Translations under genes and position numbers: made by a program
In this document: piece by piece, positions 12,201 through 24,400 of the stretch
Layout: every line of letters begins with the position of its first letter
How positions within the stretch are numbered: the first letter of the stretch is position 1
NCBI GenBank assembly: GCA_900175165.2
Contig: FWWN02000704.1
Span: 202,834 to 266,833 of the forward strand
Direction of reading: 5' to 3'
From: Rhizomucor pusillus
Taxonomy: Eukaryota > Mucoromycota > Mucoromycetes > Mucorales > Lichtheimiaceae
Length of the DNA stretch: 64,000 bases
The notes under the pieces: generated by a model
Told to the model about the DNA's origin: nothing
Seen by the model: only the letters and a program-made list of their open reading frames with translations
Database searches by the model: none

Positions 12201-12383
12201 TAGCCTTTGATAAACTTTTAGCGGATTATAAGTTTTATGTCTCTTGACGAATGTGCCACTGTAACTTGGATTTGGTTTCTGTTCGTCCGACAAGGAGCTG
12301 AATAATTGCTTGTGAACTTCTTTGTAAACGGCAGGTGCATTTTTCCGGCTGCATTCTCGCGATAGAAAGTTTTGTGCAAACAT
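9243..12383 (-). pseudogene. Fanzor/TnpB-like transposon-encoded RNA-guided nuclease homolog, apparently decaying
   Basis: Eukaryotic relatives of TnpB/Cas12 are called Fanzor. Visible parts: a helical N-terminal block (12383-11400, from an ATG at 12383); an acidic block in another frame ending at a GTAAGT donor (about 11512-11170); an exon reading QRGPNTDRQPEDVKRVLYRG (from about 11040); an exon with FFDVDKIQISLQEQKLQ (about 10800-10430); a RuvC-I motif VGITGIDPGRVTTATIS with its Asp codon at 10058-10060; and a C-terminal block with a four-cysteine zinc ribbon (TTKTCGYC ... CPNPRCPSR) followed by the RuvC-III motif SRDAVAASNIAL, Asp at 9438-9440. Blocks switch frame. Some switches fit introns; the one near 10430 needs an extra base, and base 10331 is N. 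The RuvC-II acidic residue was not located. Function is inferred from motifs only. Confidence 0.72.
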
Positions 12384-12590
12384 TGGGCAGATGTACAATG
12401 TAACAAACGGAAAAGACAGCAATAAAGGGGCGTCAATGTGGCTGTATGTCAGTTACTTGTAGATTTAATGACGGCTGGATCATATGTACATGGATGATGA
12501 TATTAGTAAAAAAAAAACAACTATCACGAAGGAGAAAAGAGATAGAAATTGAGGATATAAAGAAGAAACCTATGTACAGGTGCATGCAGG

Positions 12591-15500
12591 CTATGAGCTG
12601 CTGCTCTCACGGCCCTCTGCCAGGCTACGGATGTGACCAAGCGCTTTGCGCGCAAACATCTTGCGCACCATCTCGACTTCCTGCTCGTACTGTGTTTGCA
12701 ATCGTTGCAGGATCATTTCACATTCCTTATCGTATGCATCCTTGCATGTTTTGAGCACTCCTGTAATTCCGTCATCGCCTAAAGACCGCACTTCTTCGCC
12801 AAGATCGTGATCTGTCGCAGAGTAGTAAGATTCTCCATCATCCGAGCCGTCTGTTCGTGGAGAATGCGTCGTGCTTTGCGGGGAAGCAAATGGTGACAAT
12901 TCAAAAATTGCAGGTCGGAATGCAAACAGCTAGTGCGAAATCAGTTAGTATCCTCGGTTGCAAAACAACAGTGTACAATATTTCATCTACCTTTTTGATA
13001 CGCTCTGCCACTTTGTCTGAAAGTTCAAGACCTTCCGTCATTCCTTCCATTATTGCCGTCAATGCATGGTCAGGAACGCTGGTCTGAGCGGACACATACG
13101 ACACCGTTGCTGCTGCTGCTGGTTGCTGCTGTTCACTAACAATTTGTTGTTCTTGTTGCTGCTGCATTGGCTGCGGCGCTTGCTCCTCCTCCTCGTCATT
13201 TGTCAGATCCATCATTTCATCTGTGACCGGCTCTGGAGTTCCCGGTGGCGACGGCGACGGCAGCGTAGGCGTTGGAGCCCTTCCGATACTTTCTAAAGTC
13301 TGCGCCGGAGTAGTTGCGGGCAATCGGGGAGGTATTGCTACCAGTGGATGGTCTTCAATAATAGCAGCTAATCGTTCTTGTTGTATCTGCATAGTTCCCC
13401 GCAACTGAGATATTGGAGGCACCGCACTTGCAACTTGTTCTCGTTGCACGTGCGCGGTTTCTGGTAACCTGGTCGCACTCGCCACACTGGTAGGCAGTTG
13501 TGCTTCTTGTACTTCAGTAGTTTGAGGCGCTGTAGTTTTTTCGTTCGCAAGCTGTACTCGTTGTTGTTCTTCTTTTGGCAGCCGGATTGCTGCGGGCGCA
13601 GGTGCAGGCGGTTGAACTTGCTTTGTTTGGACAGTGGTAGGCAACTGAGACGTCGTCGTCGATGTTGTTGCAGTAGCTGGAACCTGGACTACGTGTGGAG
13701 ATTCCGGCAATCGAGGTTGCGTTGTCGTTGCAGCAGATACTTGTTCTTCTTCCTCTCGTTGATCTTCTCTAGGTCTGACGAACTCATATGCTGTTCCAGC
13801 CCGTCTTGAATACCAATCTATCACGCTCTTCACTGTAGCATCAAATAAGCTATCAGCATCAACGCATTCCTGCCAGTCGTTGTCTTCAGTGATGAGTCGA
13901 TGATATTTCGAGTCGGCGGACCACCATAGGTTCGACCATGTATACGAATTCTGCACATCGCTTTGATAATACAGCGCCGCTCTCTGCTCAACGGTACCTA
14001 ACGTGCAAACGTACAAAGGAGGTCTTCTGCATATAAGCTTGTTAAACACTGGATTTGCCGGTCGGACACGGATATCAAAGACTAGCATGATATCTACGCA
14101 ACGACGCCTGCTCGTAGCCTTTGCATCCGTAAATATCTGATATTTTGAAAAAAGAAAAATCATTGTACTTACTAGGGATTGTCTGGATTCGTTGATGCCA
14201 ATGACAATTCCGCGCTCCTGCCGCCAATCGATCTCAATGATGTCAGAGAGGCGCTCAACAGCCAACTTCCGTTCGCATTTCGCGTAGTCAACTAGCCATT
14301 GCTCCATATTCATATCGTAAACTATCACAGCTAATCGGACAGGCTTGGAAAAAAGAAGAAGCTCATTACTCAATTCAAGTATATCAACTTTTAGGTCGCA
14401 AATACTTACTTGTTTTCTGTCCAGCCAATAATCTATCAACTCCTTTAGCAGTCTGGTCTTGCCGGATTGGAGCGCTTGATCTTTTGTTCCTAACCGGCAT
14501 TCGTCCATAAGCGGATGGTTCAAAAGATCAATTGTCTGCTGAAAGTAATTCTTCTTTGCAACTGCGTCGTTCATACGACTTTGTGCCACTTTGGTCTTGA
14601 CATCGCACCGCTGCTTCTGGAAATCGGTAGGAAATGCTGGTGCATAGCCGGGCGGTAAAAAGACTTTTTTCGTTGCTGGACGTGTTGTTTCTTCTGTACT
14701 AGTAGTTGCTGCTGCTGCCCTGCTGATAACAGGTGACTGGCTGGGTGTGTGGAATGGCGACTGCTCCCGTGGTGGTGTTTTCTCGATGGGAGCTGTCGTT
14801 AGCGCTGTCTTTTGCTGCTGCTGCTGCTGCTGCTGCTGCGATGGTGGTGTAGGTTTCGAAATAGCCGTAGTAACGGGAGTTATCGTTGTTACTCCCATTG
14901 GCGACTGGGCGCCAGCAAGCACTTCTTGCAATACATCCTCTGTTTCCACCACCGTGGTGGTGGTGCTTGTCGCCGTAGTCACTGTCTCTTGCAGTCTTTC
15001 TAGAGCTGGTGCGCGCGGTGCCGGTGCCGGCGGCGGTGTTGCCTCTGCAGATCCTCTCGATCTCATTACATCGGGGAGGCTCATTACGATTTTGGACCGT
15101 TTCGGCTGAGGTCCTTGTTGCTCGCCTCCAAACAGCTTGAATGGCATAACTCGCTTTAATTCCAATACGCCCGGCTGCACGGTCATTCTTCCTCCTCCTC
15201 TGCTGCTGCTGCTTGTCTCGGAGTGACTTTGAAACAGATTCATGTCGCTGCGAAGCGATGTCGAAGGCAGAGTAGGATGGGTTGATTCGCCGCTGCTGCT
15301 GCCTCCTCGATCATCACTTGAGGCCCCGTGGTTCACTGACGCTGATTTATGTGCAGGGTACAATTGATCCAGCATGGCCTCCAAATCTTGCCGGCTACGC
15401 GGTACCGGAGGCAGCACTGGGCCCTGTGCATTGCCTCCATCGGAAGGTTGGAATAGCTGCCAGACGAAGGGAGTCTGTCGTTTATCAGGAAGAGCCATGC

Positions 15501-15674
15501 AAAACTTATCATGGTAGTGTGTTTCTATTTCAAGCGTGAACCCTTTTCCGATCAAAAAATTCAAGACGAATCTCTCTCTGTTGGCACATAATTGACTAAG
15601 CTTGACATATATACAGGTTCGCCTGGCATATTAAGAGGACGAATGCTTCCATAAACCAAGTGCATTGACTCCAT
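12591..15674 (-). CDS. Putative HDA1-complex (class II HDAC) subunit 2/3-like protein
   Basis: About 970 residues. Order: a short N-terminal domain (NFLIGKGFTLEIETHYHDKF); a long low-complexity linker with a Q10 run; a helicase-like fold containing LMDECRLG, SGKTRLLKELIDYWLDRKQ, RLAVIVYDMNMEQWLVDYAK and CVDIMLVFDIRVRP; a second proline/threonine-rich linker; and a C-terminal coiled coil ending near 12591. The helicase-like layout resembles the Hda2/Hda3 domain that scaffolds the Hda1 deacetylase; this is remembered similarity, moderate confidence. Introns at 14344-14409, 14137-14172 (36 nt, in frame, uncertain) and 12930-12990. The first 23 codons (from ATG 15674) are one base out of frame with the rest near 15600. 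Confidence 0.55.
14807..14840 (-). repeat. CAG/CTG trinucleotide run (polyglutamine)
   Basis: An uninterrupted CTG run on the plus strand encodes about ten glutamines in the linker of the HDA-like protein. Runs of this kind vary in length between strains. Confidence 0.9.
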
Positions 15675-15843
15675 AAAGTTGTGAGAAGGGTTTGCGAGCG
15701 TATTTAAATACATTAAAAACAGTTCTTGAATACTTTACATTGCACGAGACTCTATAACAGAAAGTGGTTACTATGGATATTCAATCCATTTCTTCTCTCT
15801 TTATTGTAAAGATCTGTCTGGCGAAAATAAAAGAGACCATTTT

Positions 15844-17523
15844 TTACGTCAGTGATTCTAAGACTGTGGTCAGCGTTTTCATGTCGTCTCTGATATTCTT
15901 TGCGAACCGGACGACTTTTTCCTTTGAATCCAGAACCTCGATGGTTTGCGTCAAAGCATTGTATCGCACCGAGAATGGTCTGTTCATATTCGCAGCAAAG
16001 TCTCGCACTTTCTCCTGGGCATCCTTGAACGAATCGGCAACAAAGTAGACTGGCTGGAACTCTGTGATGGGGTATTTCTGCAGCGCTGTTTTTGAAGGAT
16101 CAAACGGTCGCAGTTCAGGTTTGTCAGATAATGAATATTCGAGTTCGCCGTATGAACTCAAGAGACCAGCTCCGTATGCTTTTATCTGTCCATCTTGGCG
16201 GCACAAGCCAAACTCGACCGTGAACCAGAAAATTGTAGCAAGTTTTTCAATATCCTCGTCGGATGCACCCAAGGATGCCAACCCAATTTCCTGACAGAAA
16301 TCTGCAAAGTCGGGATCTGCAAACTATATACTTGCAATTAGTGCCAATGAGTTGTAGATATTCTTAACTAGTGGCTTACCAGAGGAGCGTGACCTAACAG
16401 TTCGTGGCATACATCTGGTTCTGGAGTATAGAATGGTTTGGAGCTGTGGCGGATGTACTGCGTGGAATGGAAGACTCGGAAGGCGAAGGCGTTGAGGAAA
16501 TCACGGCTAGTCAAGAGACCCATGACAGGGCGGATAGTGAAACCAGTGCAGTCCTTGAGGAACCGTGAGACATCGTCGAGCTGTGGGATATGTGTTTCGC
16601 TGTAACCACAGTTCTGCTCCAGCAGAGGGAACACATACTGATGCTCTCGGCAGGCATGTGTCTTATACAGTGACTTGAGTTGCTTGTACACCTTGCCCCA
16701 GGTCTCGGTTTCCTCTGGAGTGTAATCGACGCGAGGAACAGGCTGGCCTGTGCGGAAGACTTTAGCCATGCGCGTGATCTCTGCGCGGCGGGCACGGTAG
16801 ACAGGGTCGTGGGCGCCAGGATGGTCAGAGCCTAGGAGGAAGATTGTAAGAATAGCTGCTGCTGCGATTCTGTACTCTGAAGTAAACACCTACTGAGCTC
16901 TTCACCCATCTCCAAGACTTTCTCCGCAAACGTGTCCAAATCTGTCATTTTGCGGGGAAACCATGGCACGCTGTCTGTGAATTATTTTCCCACAGTCAGC
17001 GACGACCTGCCAAAAAGAATCATTCAACAAAGAAATACTTCACCTTTGGTCGTGGAATCCGAGCCAAGTACACGCACATCAGCAGTGTGCTTGCGCAAGT
17101 TACCAATGACTTGCTGCACCTGCGAGGCATCCTTTGCGTCGAAATCGACGAAAAAGTCGTAATCCCAATCGGCGGTGCGGCTCGGACGACTATGTTCCCA
17201 CGTCAACGTTAATGTTCTCTTGTTATCAGATTGTTGGTAACTCACGATTCAATGCGAGTCAACGAAATATCCATCGACTTGATGGCCGACAAGCATTCAT
17301 CGAGTGCGCCGACCTTATCGGTGATGGAGAAGCAGAGAGTGGTCTTGAGAGGGTTGGTGGTAGTTGCTGGCGACATAAGCGATCGACGAGTGGTGGAAGT
17401 CCAAAAGGAAGTAGAAGAATTAGCTACTGGCTTCCAAAACGTGCACCGCTGGGGCATCACTTTTATGCGTGCGAGGTCTCCCGCGGTCACATGTTTGAAG
17501 AGTAGCTTTGTTAACGTTGACAT
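15844..17523 (-). CDS. Aromatic amino acid hydroxylase (phenylalanine 4-monooxygenase type)
   Basis: Pterin- and iron-dependent hydroxylase, most like phenylalanine hydroxylase, which makes tyrosine from phenylalanine. The N-terminal exon (from ATG 17523) is an ACT regulatory domain ([19 protein letters not shown]). It is followed by the linker [18 protein letters not shown] and the catalytic domain with [31 protein letters not shown], the two iron-ligand histidines in [13 protein letters not shown] and the ligand glutamate in [11 protein letters not shown]. Five exons and about 480 residues are inferred. The enzyme needs tetrahydropterin. It is absent from most ascomycetes, so its presence fits an early-diverging fungus. 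Confidence 0.93.
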
Positions 17524-18353
17524 TTGCTGCTGCTGCAATGCAATGCACGATAATCGAGGAGGAGGACTGTGCTAGTGGTGGAAATGAAAGGAACCCGCGT
17601 GCTGCCCCCAGACCCTCGTCAAAAATTTTTTAATCTTCGTGTTCAGTAAACAAGCAGCACCATCTCCTCCCACATTGATCATGGATGTTGATTCTCCTGT
17701 TTCATGATACTTTAGCTTGATGATGATGATGATGATAAATTTGGATATATATTTTGGATGTGTGAATATCTGCATCCATTTTCTCGAGATATACGGAACC
17801 GTAACGGATCATCGTACTCAGGAGAGTTATTATTGCACTGTATTCTTCTTTCTAGAATGCAGACTCTTATGGCTCATTATACCCTAATTAAATGGAAGTC
17901 GACATGTATCGTACTGTATTTTCGCAGATTTACATGTGCGTTCTTCTTATTTTCCATCTGACGTTCGACTCTCACATTGGTAGCCGGATACGCACGTTCT
18001 ATTATGAATCTGCCAGTGCTGAGACTAGTTAAAATGTTTTCGAACGTCGACGCCTCAATCAGAGCATCGCCCCATCGTATCTGTATTCTTCATCAAATAA
18101 GGCAAACTATGGAACAGAATGTGGGATATCGACAATGAAGTAGGTTACCATTATCCATAGGAAAACAGTCGATTCACAGTTGATGCTCAGAAATATAGGA
18201 GGAACCGATCGTTTCTGTGAGTTACTTCGTCGGGGAAAGATGACGAGAGAGGTGGTCATGCGAACATCTGCATTTTCTGCCGGGCGGGCGGGAACAAATC
18301 AAAACCCCCCAAACTCGGCTTGCTTGCTTTTTGCTTTTCCCTCTTTATCCCCA
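17524..18353. promoter_or_regulatory. Divergent region between the hydroxylase and NPC2-like genes
   Basis: No gene recognised in 830 bp. It contains a short (TGA)n run at about 17718-17735 and AT-rich stretches; promoters of both flanking genes must lie here. Confidence 0.4.
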
Positions 18354-19098
18354 ATGAGATCTCGTGTCCTGTTACTGTTCATTACTGCAGTCCTCGCCTT
18401 TGCGTCAACGGCGTTGGCAGCCGTCGTTCGCTTGCAACAAGAGCAAGAGGTTTTCTCTACTGCTTCTATAACCACCACCTCCACCGACCTCATTCGCGAA
18501 TGTGACCCCAAAAGCGAATATTTGTTATCGTAGGTAGAAGAAACACACATTTTTTGGCAGCAACGTCGTCGTAGCTAAAATAGTTACTACGTAGCATCGA
18601 CTACATCGACTTGACACCCGATCCTCCAAGAAAAGGCGAGACTTTAACCATCGATTTCAAGGGTAATCTCAAAGAAGAAGTCCCTGAGGGCACCACCGTC
18701 GAAGTTAGAGTCAAGTTTGGTGTTGTGCAGCTTATTCACAAGACGTTCGATTTCTGCGAGGAGGCTACCAAGCTGGACGAAGAGTGCCCCATCGAGGCTG
18801 GCGATATCCAAATTACAAAGTCTGTTGATTTGCCAAAGGAAATTCGTAAGTCGTAATCTGGTGGCGGTATTTTACTCGGAGTAATTAGCTAATCGATCGA
18901 TTTTGGCGTCGCTCACTGCTGCACATTTAGCTCCCGTAAGTAGTAATAATCCTGCAACGAGCTCGTTATCTCGAGATTAACGCTAGGCGATCTATCTAGG
19001 GCAAATACTCGGTTGAAGCTCTTGTTAAGACCCCAGAGTCGGCCGGTAACAAGATTGTTACCTGCCTTCGAGGAACCATGGTGTTTCCAAAGAATTAG
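18354..19098 (+). CDS. NPC2-like ML-domain lipid (PG/PI) transfer protein
   Basis: Secreted or vacuolar sterol/phospholipid-binding protein of the MD-2-related lipid-recognition family. Exons 18354-18529, 18595-18845, 18931-18935 and 19000-19098 give 176 aa, the usual size. A signal peptide is clear (MRSRVLLLFITAVLAFAST). The ML fold follows: IDLTPDPPRKGETLTIDFKG, TTVEVRVKFG, the cysteine pair around FCEEATKLDEECPI, then PPGKYSVEALVKT and the last cysteine in VTCLRGTMVF. The third exon is only five bases (CTCCC). It is required to keep frame and supplies the first two prolines of the family-typical IPPGKYSV. Confidence 0.9.
18931..18935 (+). other. 5-nt micro-exon
   Basis: CTCCC lies between an acceptor ending ATTTAG and a donor starting GTAAGT. 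Exon 2 ends in phase 1 (C), so C+CT and CCC encode Pro-Pro, and the next exon continues GKYSV in frame. Skipping it shifts the frame. Confidence 0.82.
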
Positions 19099-19338
19099 AT
19101 AACGCTTTTGGGCTTTGTGTGACTTGAAATTGGGATTGCCTTTCCTTTGGGTTGTTTCATTCTCCCTCCCCCGCCTTCCTCCTTCACGTCGCCTCCAACT
19201 GCCGCCTACCATTAACTCTTTGACTACATAAACTTTGTTGAAGAACATCGGCTTGCTTAATTGTCTCATTACGTTCCCTCTCTTTCAGTTGACTTTCTAG
19301 ACGCTTTATTATTCGTCTTTATTCACTCGATCTACAAC

Positions 19339-21314
19339 ATGGCTCTAACAAGCGAGCAAGTGAACATTATTGTCTACCGGTATCTCCAAGAATCCGGTAA
19401 TGTCGCATTTATGATCTGGTCGCAATGTAGATAGAAAATGCGCTCACACAAAGCTTTTACACGGGTGTTTGCAGGTTTTCGACATTCGTCTTTTGCATTC
19501 CAGCACGAGAGCCAAGTACAAAACTCGGCTTACAGAGACGCCGACATTCAGCCTGGAGCTCTCATTAACATTATACACAAGGGACTACAGTTTATGGATA
19601 TCGAAGCACACATGAACGAGGTAAACTGAGACGACAAACGGCGATTTTTGTATATATACATTTATCATCGAACAAAAACCAGGATGGCGAATTGATGGAA
19701 TGCAGCGTACCATTCTCGCTCCTCGAACCGCATCACTGCGAGCTGACCGGCAAGACATTTACAGACACCTATACGGCTACCAACACTGCAGCAACACCGT
19801 CATCAACACTCACGCCTGGAGGCAAGCGACAGCGGAAAGAAAAGGCACAGAAAGAAAGAGAGAAACGGGCAAGAAGAGATACGCCCCAGGATGATACGGA
19901 AACCGCTAGATCTGCGAATGGATTTACGATCAAGAAAGAGACTGATGGTACGACTATGAAAAGCTTTTCAAAATTAACGTACAAACACTCGTTTATTCAC
20001 AACGTTGTTCAGTGGTCATGAAGGAGGCAGCAGCACCGAAAACTGACACACCAGCAACAGTAAAACCACAAAGCTTCATTGATCCCAACGACGTCATGGT
20101 CTTGAACGGACATCAGAGCGAAGTGTTCTCGTGCGCCTGGAATCCTGTGGAGCAATCTGTATTAGCAACTGGGTATCTATCTAAAGTTGATTCCTTTTTT
20201 CTTTTTTTTGCGACCCTATCCTCTAAACATTCTGGTGCGTGTGTGATTAGATCCGGTGACGCGACGGCACGGTTGTGGCGCGTACCAGAAAACAAAAACC
20301 AAGAGGTGCCTACGCCGATTGTTCTCAGCCATTTACCGCAACTTAAAGAAAATAAGGATGTGACGACCCTGGACTGGAATGTAAGAAAGCTAATTGCGAG
20401 AACTGTCGTTGGCAAATAACTGATAATTACACCAGCCATCGGGTACACTTTTAGCCACGGGATCATACGATGGGCAAGCACGCATTTGGACACTGAAGGG
20501 CGAGTTGCGATTCTTGATGTCTCACCACAGAGGACCTATCTTCTCGCTAAAATGGAACCGGTCTGGAGATATGATCCTTAGTGGCAGTGCAGATACAACC
20601 ACCGTTGTCTGGGATGCGGAAACAGGCGAAATCAAGCAACAGTTTGAAATGCATTCTTGTAGGTGCATCAGATTTTCCTTTTAGCATGTTTTTGTTACTT
20701 AACAAACCATAGCTGCAATTCTGGACGTCGATTGGATGGACAACACGACGTTTGCTTCTTGCTCATCAGATAAGACGATCCATGTATGCCGTGTAGGGTC
20801 CTCAACACCGGTCAAGAAATGGAAAGGACACGAGGACGAAGTGAATGCTGTGCGTTGGGATCCAACCAGCAAATACTTGGCCTCATCCTCCGACGACATG
20901 ACCGCGAAAATCTGGACACTCGATTCAGACGAACCTGTGCAAGAGCTAAAGGGACACAAGCTTCAGATTTACACCTTACAGTGGGCGCCCGCTACCGAAA
21001 ACGGATCACGGATACTCGCAACCGCCAGCTTTGATGCGACCGTCCGTATATGGGATGCTTTGAATGGAACTTGTTTGCACGTACTGCGAAACCACACAGA
21101 GGCCGTGTACTCGGTGTCGTTCAGTCCCGATGCCCGACTGTTAGCGACAGGCAGCTTTGATATGCTGCTGAATATCTGGAACGTAAAAGATGGGTCGCTA
21201 CAAAGGACATTTAGAGCGAACGGCGGGATCTTTGAAGTCCACTTTAACAAGAAAGGGAACCGGTTGGCGGCGTGCACATCCAACAAACAGGTCGCCATTA
21301 TCGACATGGAATAA
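19339..21314 (+). CDS. TBL1/SIF2-like LisH-WD40 co-repressor subunit
   Basis: WD40 scaffold of SET3/NCoR-type histone deacetylase complexes. Seven exons: 19339-19396, 19475-19620, 19683-19947, 20013-20172, 20251-20380, 20436-20658 and 20713-21314, giving 527 aa. The N-terminal LisH motif reads [20 protein letters not shown], followed by the F-box-like region ([17 protein letters not shown]). A basic, charged linker with [17 protein letters not shown] separates it from eight WD repeats: [87 protein letters not shown]. Two tandem deacetylase-linked genes (this one and the HDA-like gene) lie within 8 kb. Confidence 0.9.
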
Positions 21315-21465
21315 TAATAATAGCCTTACCCTACAGCATCCTTATTTTTCCCCTGCATGTTTTATTTTTTCGCGCCGTTCTCTCATCTCTCTCTCTTTCT
21401 CTCTGTGTGTGTACTAGTCTGTTATACTAAATATATATCATATATTTTGTCGTTGCCGTTTCTTT

Positions 21466-24400
21466 TTAAAATCCTGATCTGACACGCATATCTTCGATCT
21501 TCTTTTGTACTTCTGCCACTGTGCGATCCAGTTCTTCAGCGATCATTCTCTTCTTGTCAGCGGGTAACGAGTTGTATTGTTCGCACAGATCACCATCTAC
21601 CACAGAGCGGTTGGGTATGTAGTAACTTCTGTATGCTAGATGGTCGCGTCCTGCCAACGGTGGTGCCTCGGACCGCATGTGCATCTCCAGCATCTGGAAA
21701 AACTCGATATCCTCCCGAGATACAAAGGGAACAAATATACTGATGGAGCCCAGGAATGTCGTTACCAACAGTACTTCTCGTCCACCAGAGATTAACGATG
21801 TTCGATGCAGCGATGTGATAATATCGCCCATAAAGTAATGGCAAATATTTTCGACCTTGTTTGGTGCACCCTGCAAGTATCCTTTTTCGTGGAATATACG
21901 GTTGCCTGTCGTATCCTCGTCAATGTCGTGGCTGATAACTGAAGGCAGACGGTCCACAAAGAAATTGCCAAACTTGTCGCCACCAGCAACTGTGTCGTAG
22001 TCAACCATGGTCGACGCCGTCGTCCAGCGCGGTGTCGTATCATCTGCGAATATGATTATACGGTTCTCCACTCGTTTGTAAACTGCATAGTGGATGGATT
22101 CTTGAATATCACCAATAAGGATACGATCGCCTTGCGTGTGTAATGTGACAACGCAGTTGGGTACAGTCTACCATTGGCATTTCCTCAGTTTTACCACCGC
22201 TTGCAAACACCAAGATCATCATCACTTTTCTCACCTTTGTTTCACACTTGCGCAACATCTTCTTCTTTCCGAGGTCGTATATTCTCAATGCTTTTCCTAC
22301 ACCGGCCAGTAACCGTCCTTGGAAGCTAAGCAAAGCCGTTGGCACATCGTCGATGGGCGTTTTGTGGACCAACTCGAGCTGCAATTTCTCACCGCCCTCG
22401 CTTTGTTGCACAAACTTGTATACATTCAAAAAGCCGGATGAACATGACCTCGGTGATAGCTGGACATCTTTTGCAGTGCCGACGACCAGGAACTGCTCAC
22501 CAGGTACTCCGGTGATAGGATTGTTGCGAAATGGTACGATAGCGCAACTGAATGCTGCCTCGTTGCCTTCGAGCTCAATTTCATGCAGGGTTTCTCCCTG
22601 GAATGGTTCCAGCAGTCGAATGCAGCTGGCCCATTTGCCTGGAGCATTTCGTACGTGGCCAAATTGAACAGGATCCAGATTTGTGATATCTTCGTCGATT
22701 TCGAATCCTTCTTTTTCCTTGACGGCAAGTTCTTTGATTTTTTCCTTGGGTGAGAATGTAGCGTGGTCGGATTCAACAATGACAAATGTCCTTGTGGGTT
22801 GGTGCAATACAAATTTGCGTGGTGTGTATTTGAGTGAAATTGCGACTTGATTGAAAATGCTGCCGAGTTTCTCGACTGTAAAGATGCGAAGAGTGTTTCC
22901 AGCAATGGCGACAATACCTTCCGCGCACTGCTCGCTAACGAACGGGCTACCGTATTCGAGTGTGTCATAACTGAGAGGCGTTAAATACAGTCGGTTCTGG
23001 AAAGTGTAGGTGATCCACGGCTTCGTCGATAATGCCAACACCGCAGGTCGTTCCTGAATATTGATTCTGAATAATTTCACTGCTTTGGGACCGAGGAATC
23101 GAGTTCGGGTCTCTGACAGCTGTCCAGTGACTGTATCCAAAACTGTACGGAGCAAAACACCGTTTGCGAGACCAATGTTCAGATATTGCGTACCGTGACC
23201 CCGCTCAACGGATGCTTCGACCATTTCAATGATACAAAGGTCGGATGGTACACCTTGCACTGCTTGCATGGAAATAGATTCTAAGCAAGAGTCAGGGTCA
23301 AGACTGAGAATACGCACAGTTTCATCGTCGCAACCGATAGCTAGATGTCGTGATCGCTGGCGGCCCTCAGGTACCTCACCGACTGCAAGGCAAGTGATGT
23401 TGGATGTCATTTGCTTCCGTTCATGATGCTCGTTCAATTGACCCATATTATCCAATTCAAAGTATACGATTTCACCACCAGAGAGTGCGATGACTACCTG
23501 GCGGTTATTTGTTGCTGCGTGCACAATGGTCTGACCGCCAGGAACACGCCACTCGTTCACACGTTTGTCGGCCTGGATATGTCGAATGCCATGTGGATAA
23601 ACCTGTATCAGCGCATCTTCGCCGAGCTGCTGGACAGCAATGGTTGGAGCGTTCGTGAAGAATCCGGTATCTGTCACTTCTTCTACAGTCTCGCCAATTG
23701 AAAGGACCAAAGTCGCATTCGTGAAAGAGACGACAATGTATGCATGATACTGATCGTCGGCGCGAAGTTTTGTTGTCCATACGGCACTCGGATTTCCTGG
23801 CAGCTCGCTAACTGCCAACTCGCCGGCTTCCAATCCCTGGTTCAAAATACGCAAAGTTGATCGAGATCCGCGGCCACACAAAGTATAAATTCGAGGAGAA
23901 TCTTCGTCTGCCAGGTTGAGAACTTTAGCATCAATAAGGGGCGCCAAGGATTCCAATTCGTCGACAAGCAAAAGATTCTTCAAAGGACGAGGTTTGAAAT
24001 AGACGAGAGGGCGTTCCTCTTGTGACTCTTCTGCTTCCATGTAATCAGCTGCTGAAATTTCAGGGTCGTCGGGATCGTCGCCGAGATTCTCGAACGAATA
24101 CAAGTGGCTGCAACATCGGGTTAGTAAACGCAAATAAAAAGAAATAAATCTAGTTCAAATACTTAACTGATTTCCGAATTCATTTGCTGCAAACAAGAAA
24201 CCGCTCTTGAGAATACACAGAGAAGTTGCGACTGGAATGGTATCAAAATACTTGATAGTCATTCCTTGGACGACACCCTCAGAGTGCTCCATAGTAACCT
24301 TGTAGATATCGCCTTCTTCGGATTGCAGCAAGAAGAAAAATTGCGTCTGCTTGTTGATTCTCATCTTGTGCAGAGCATATGCCGAAATAATGATACCTCG

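Noticed and set aside
14137..14172. Firm call of the 36-nt intron in the HDA-like gene
   Set aside because: It has GTAAGT and CAG ends, but it is very short, in frame and stop-free, so retention cannot be excluded. Mentioned as uncertain only.
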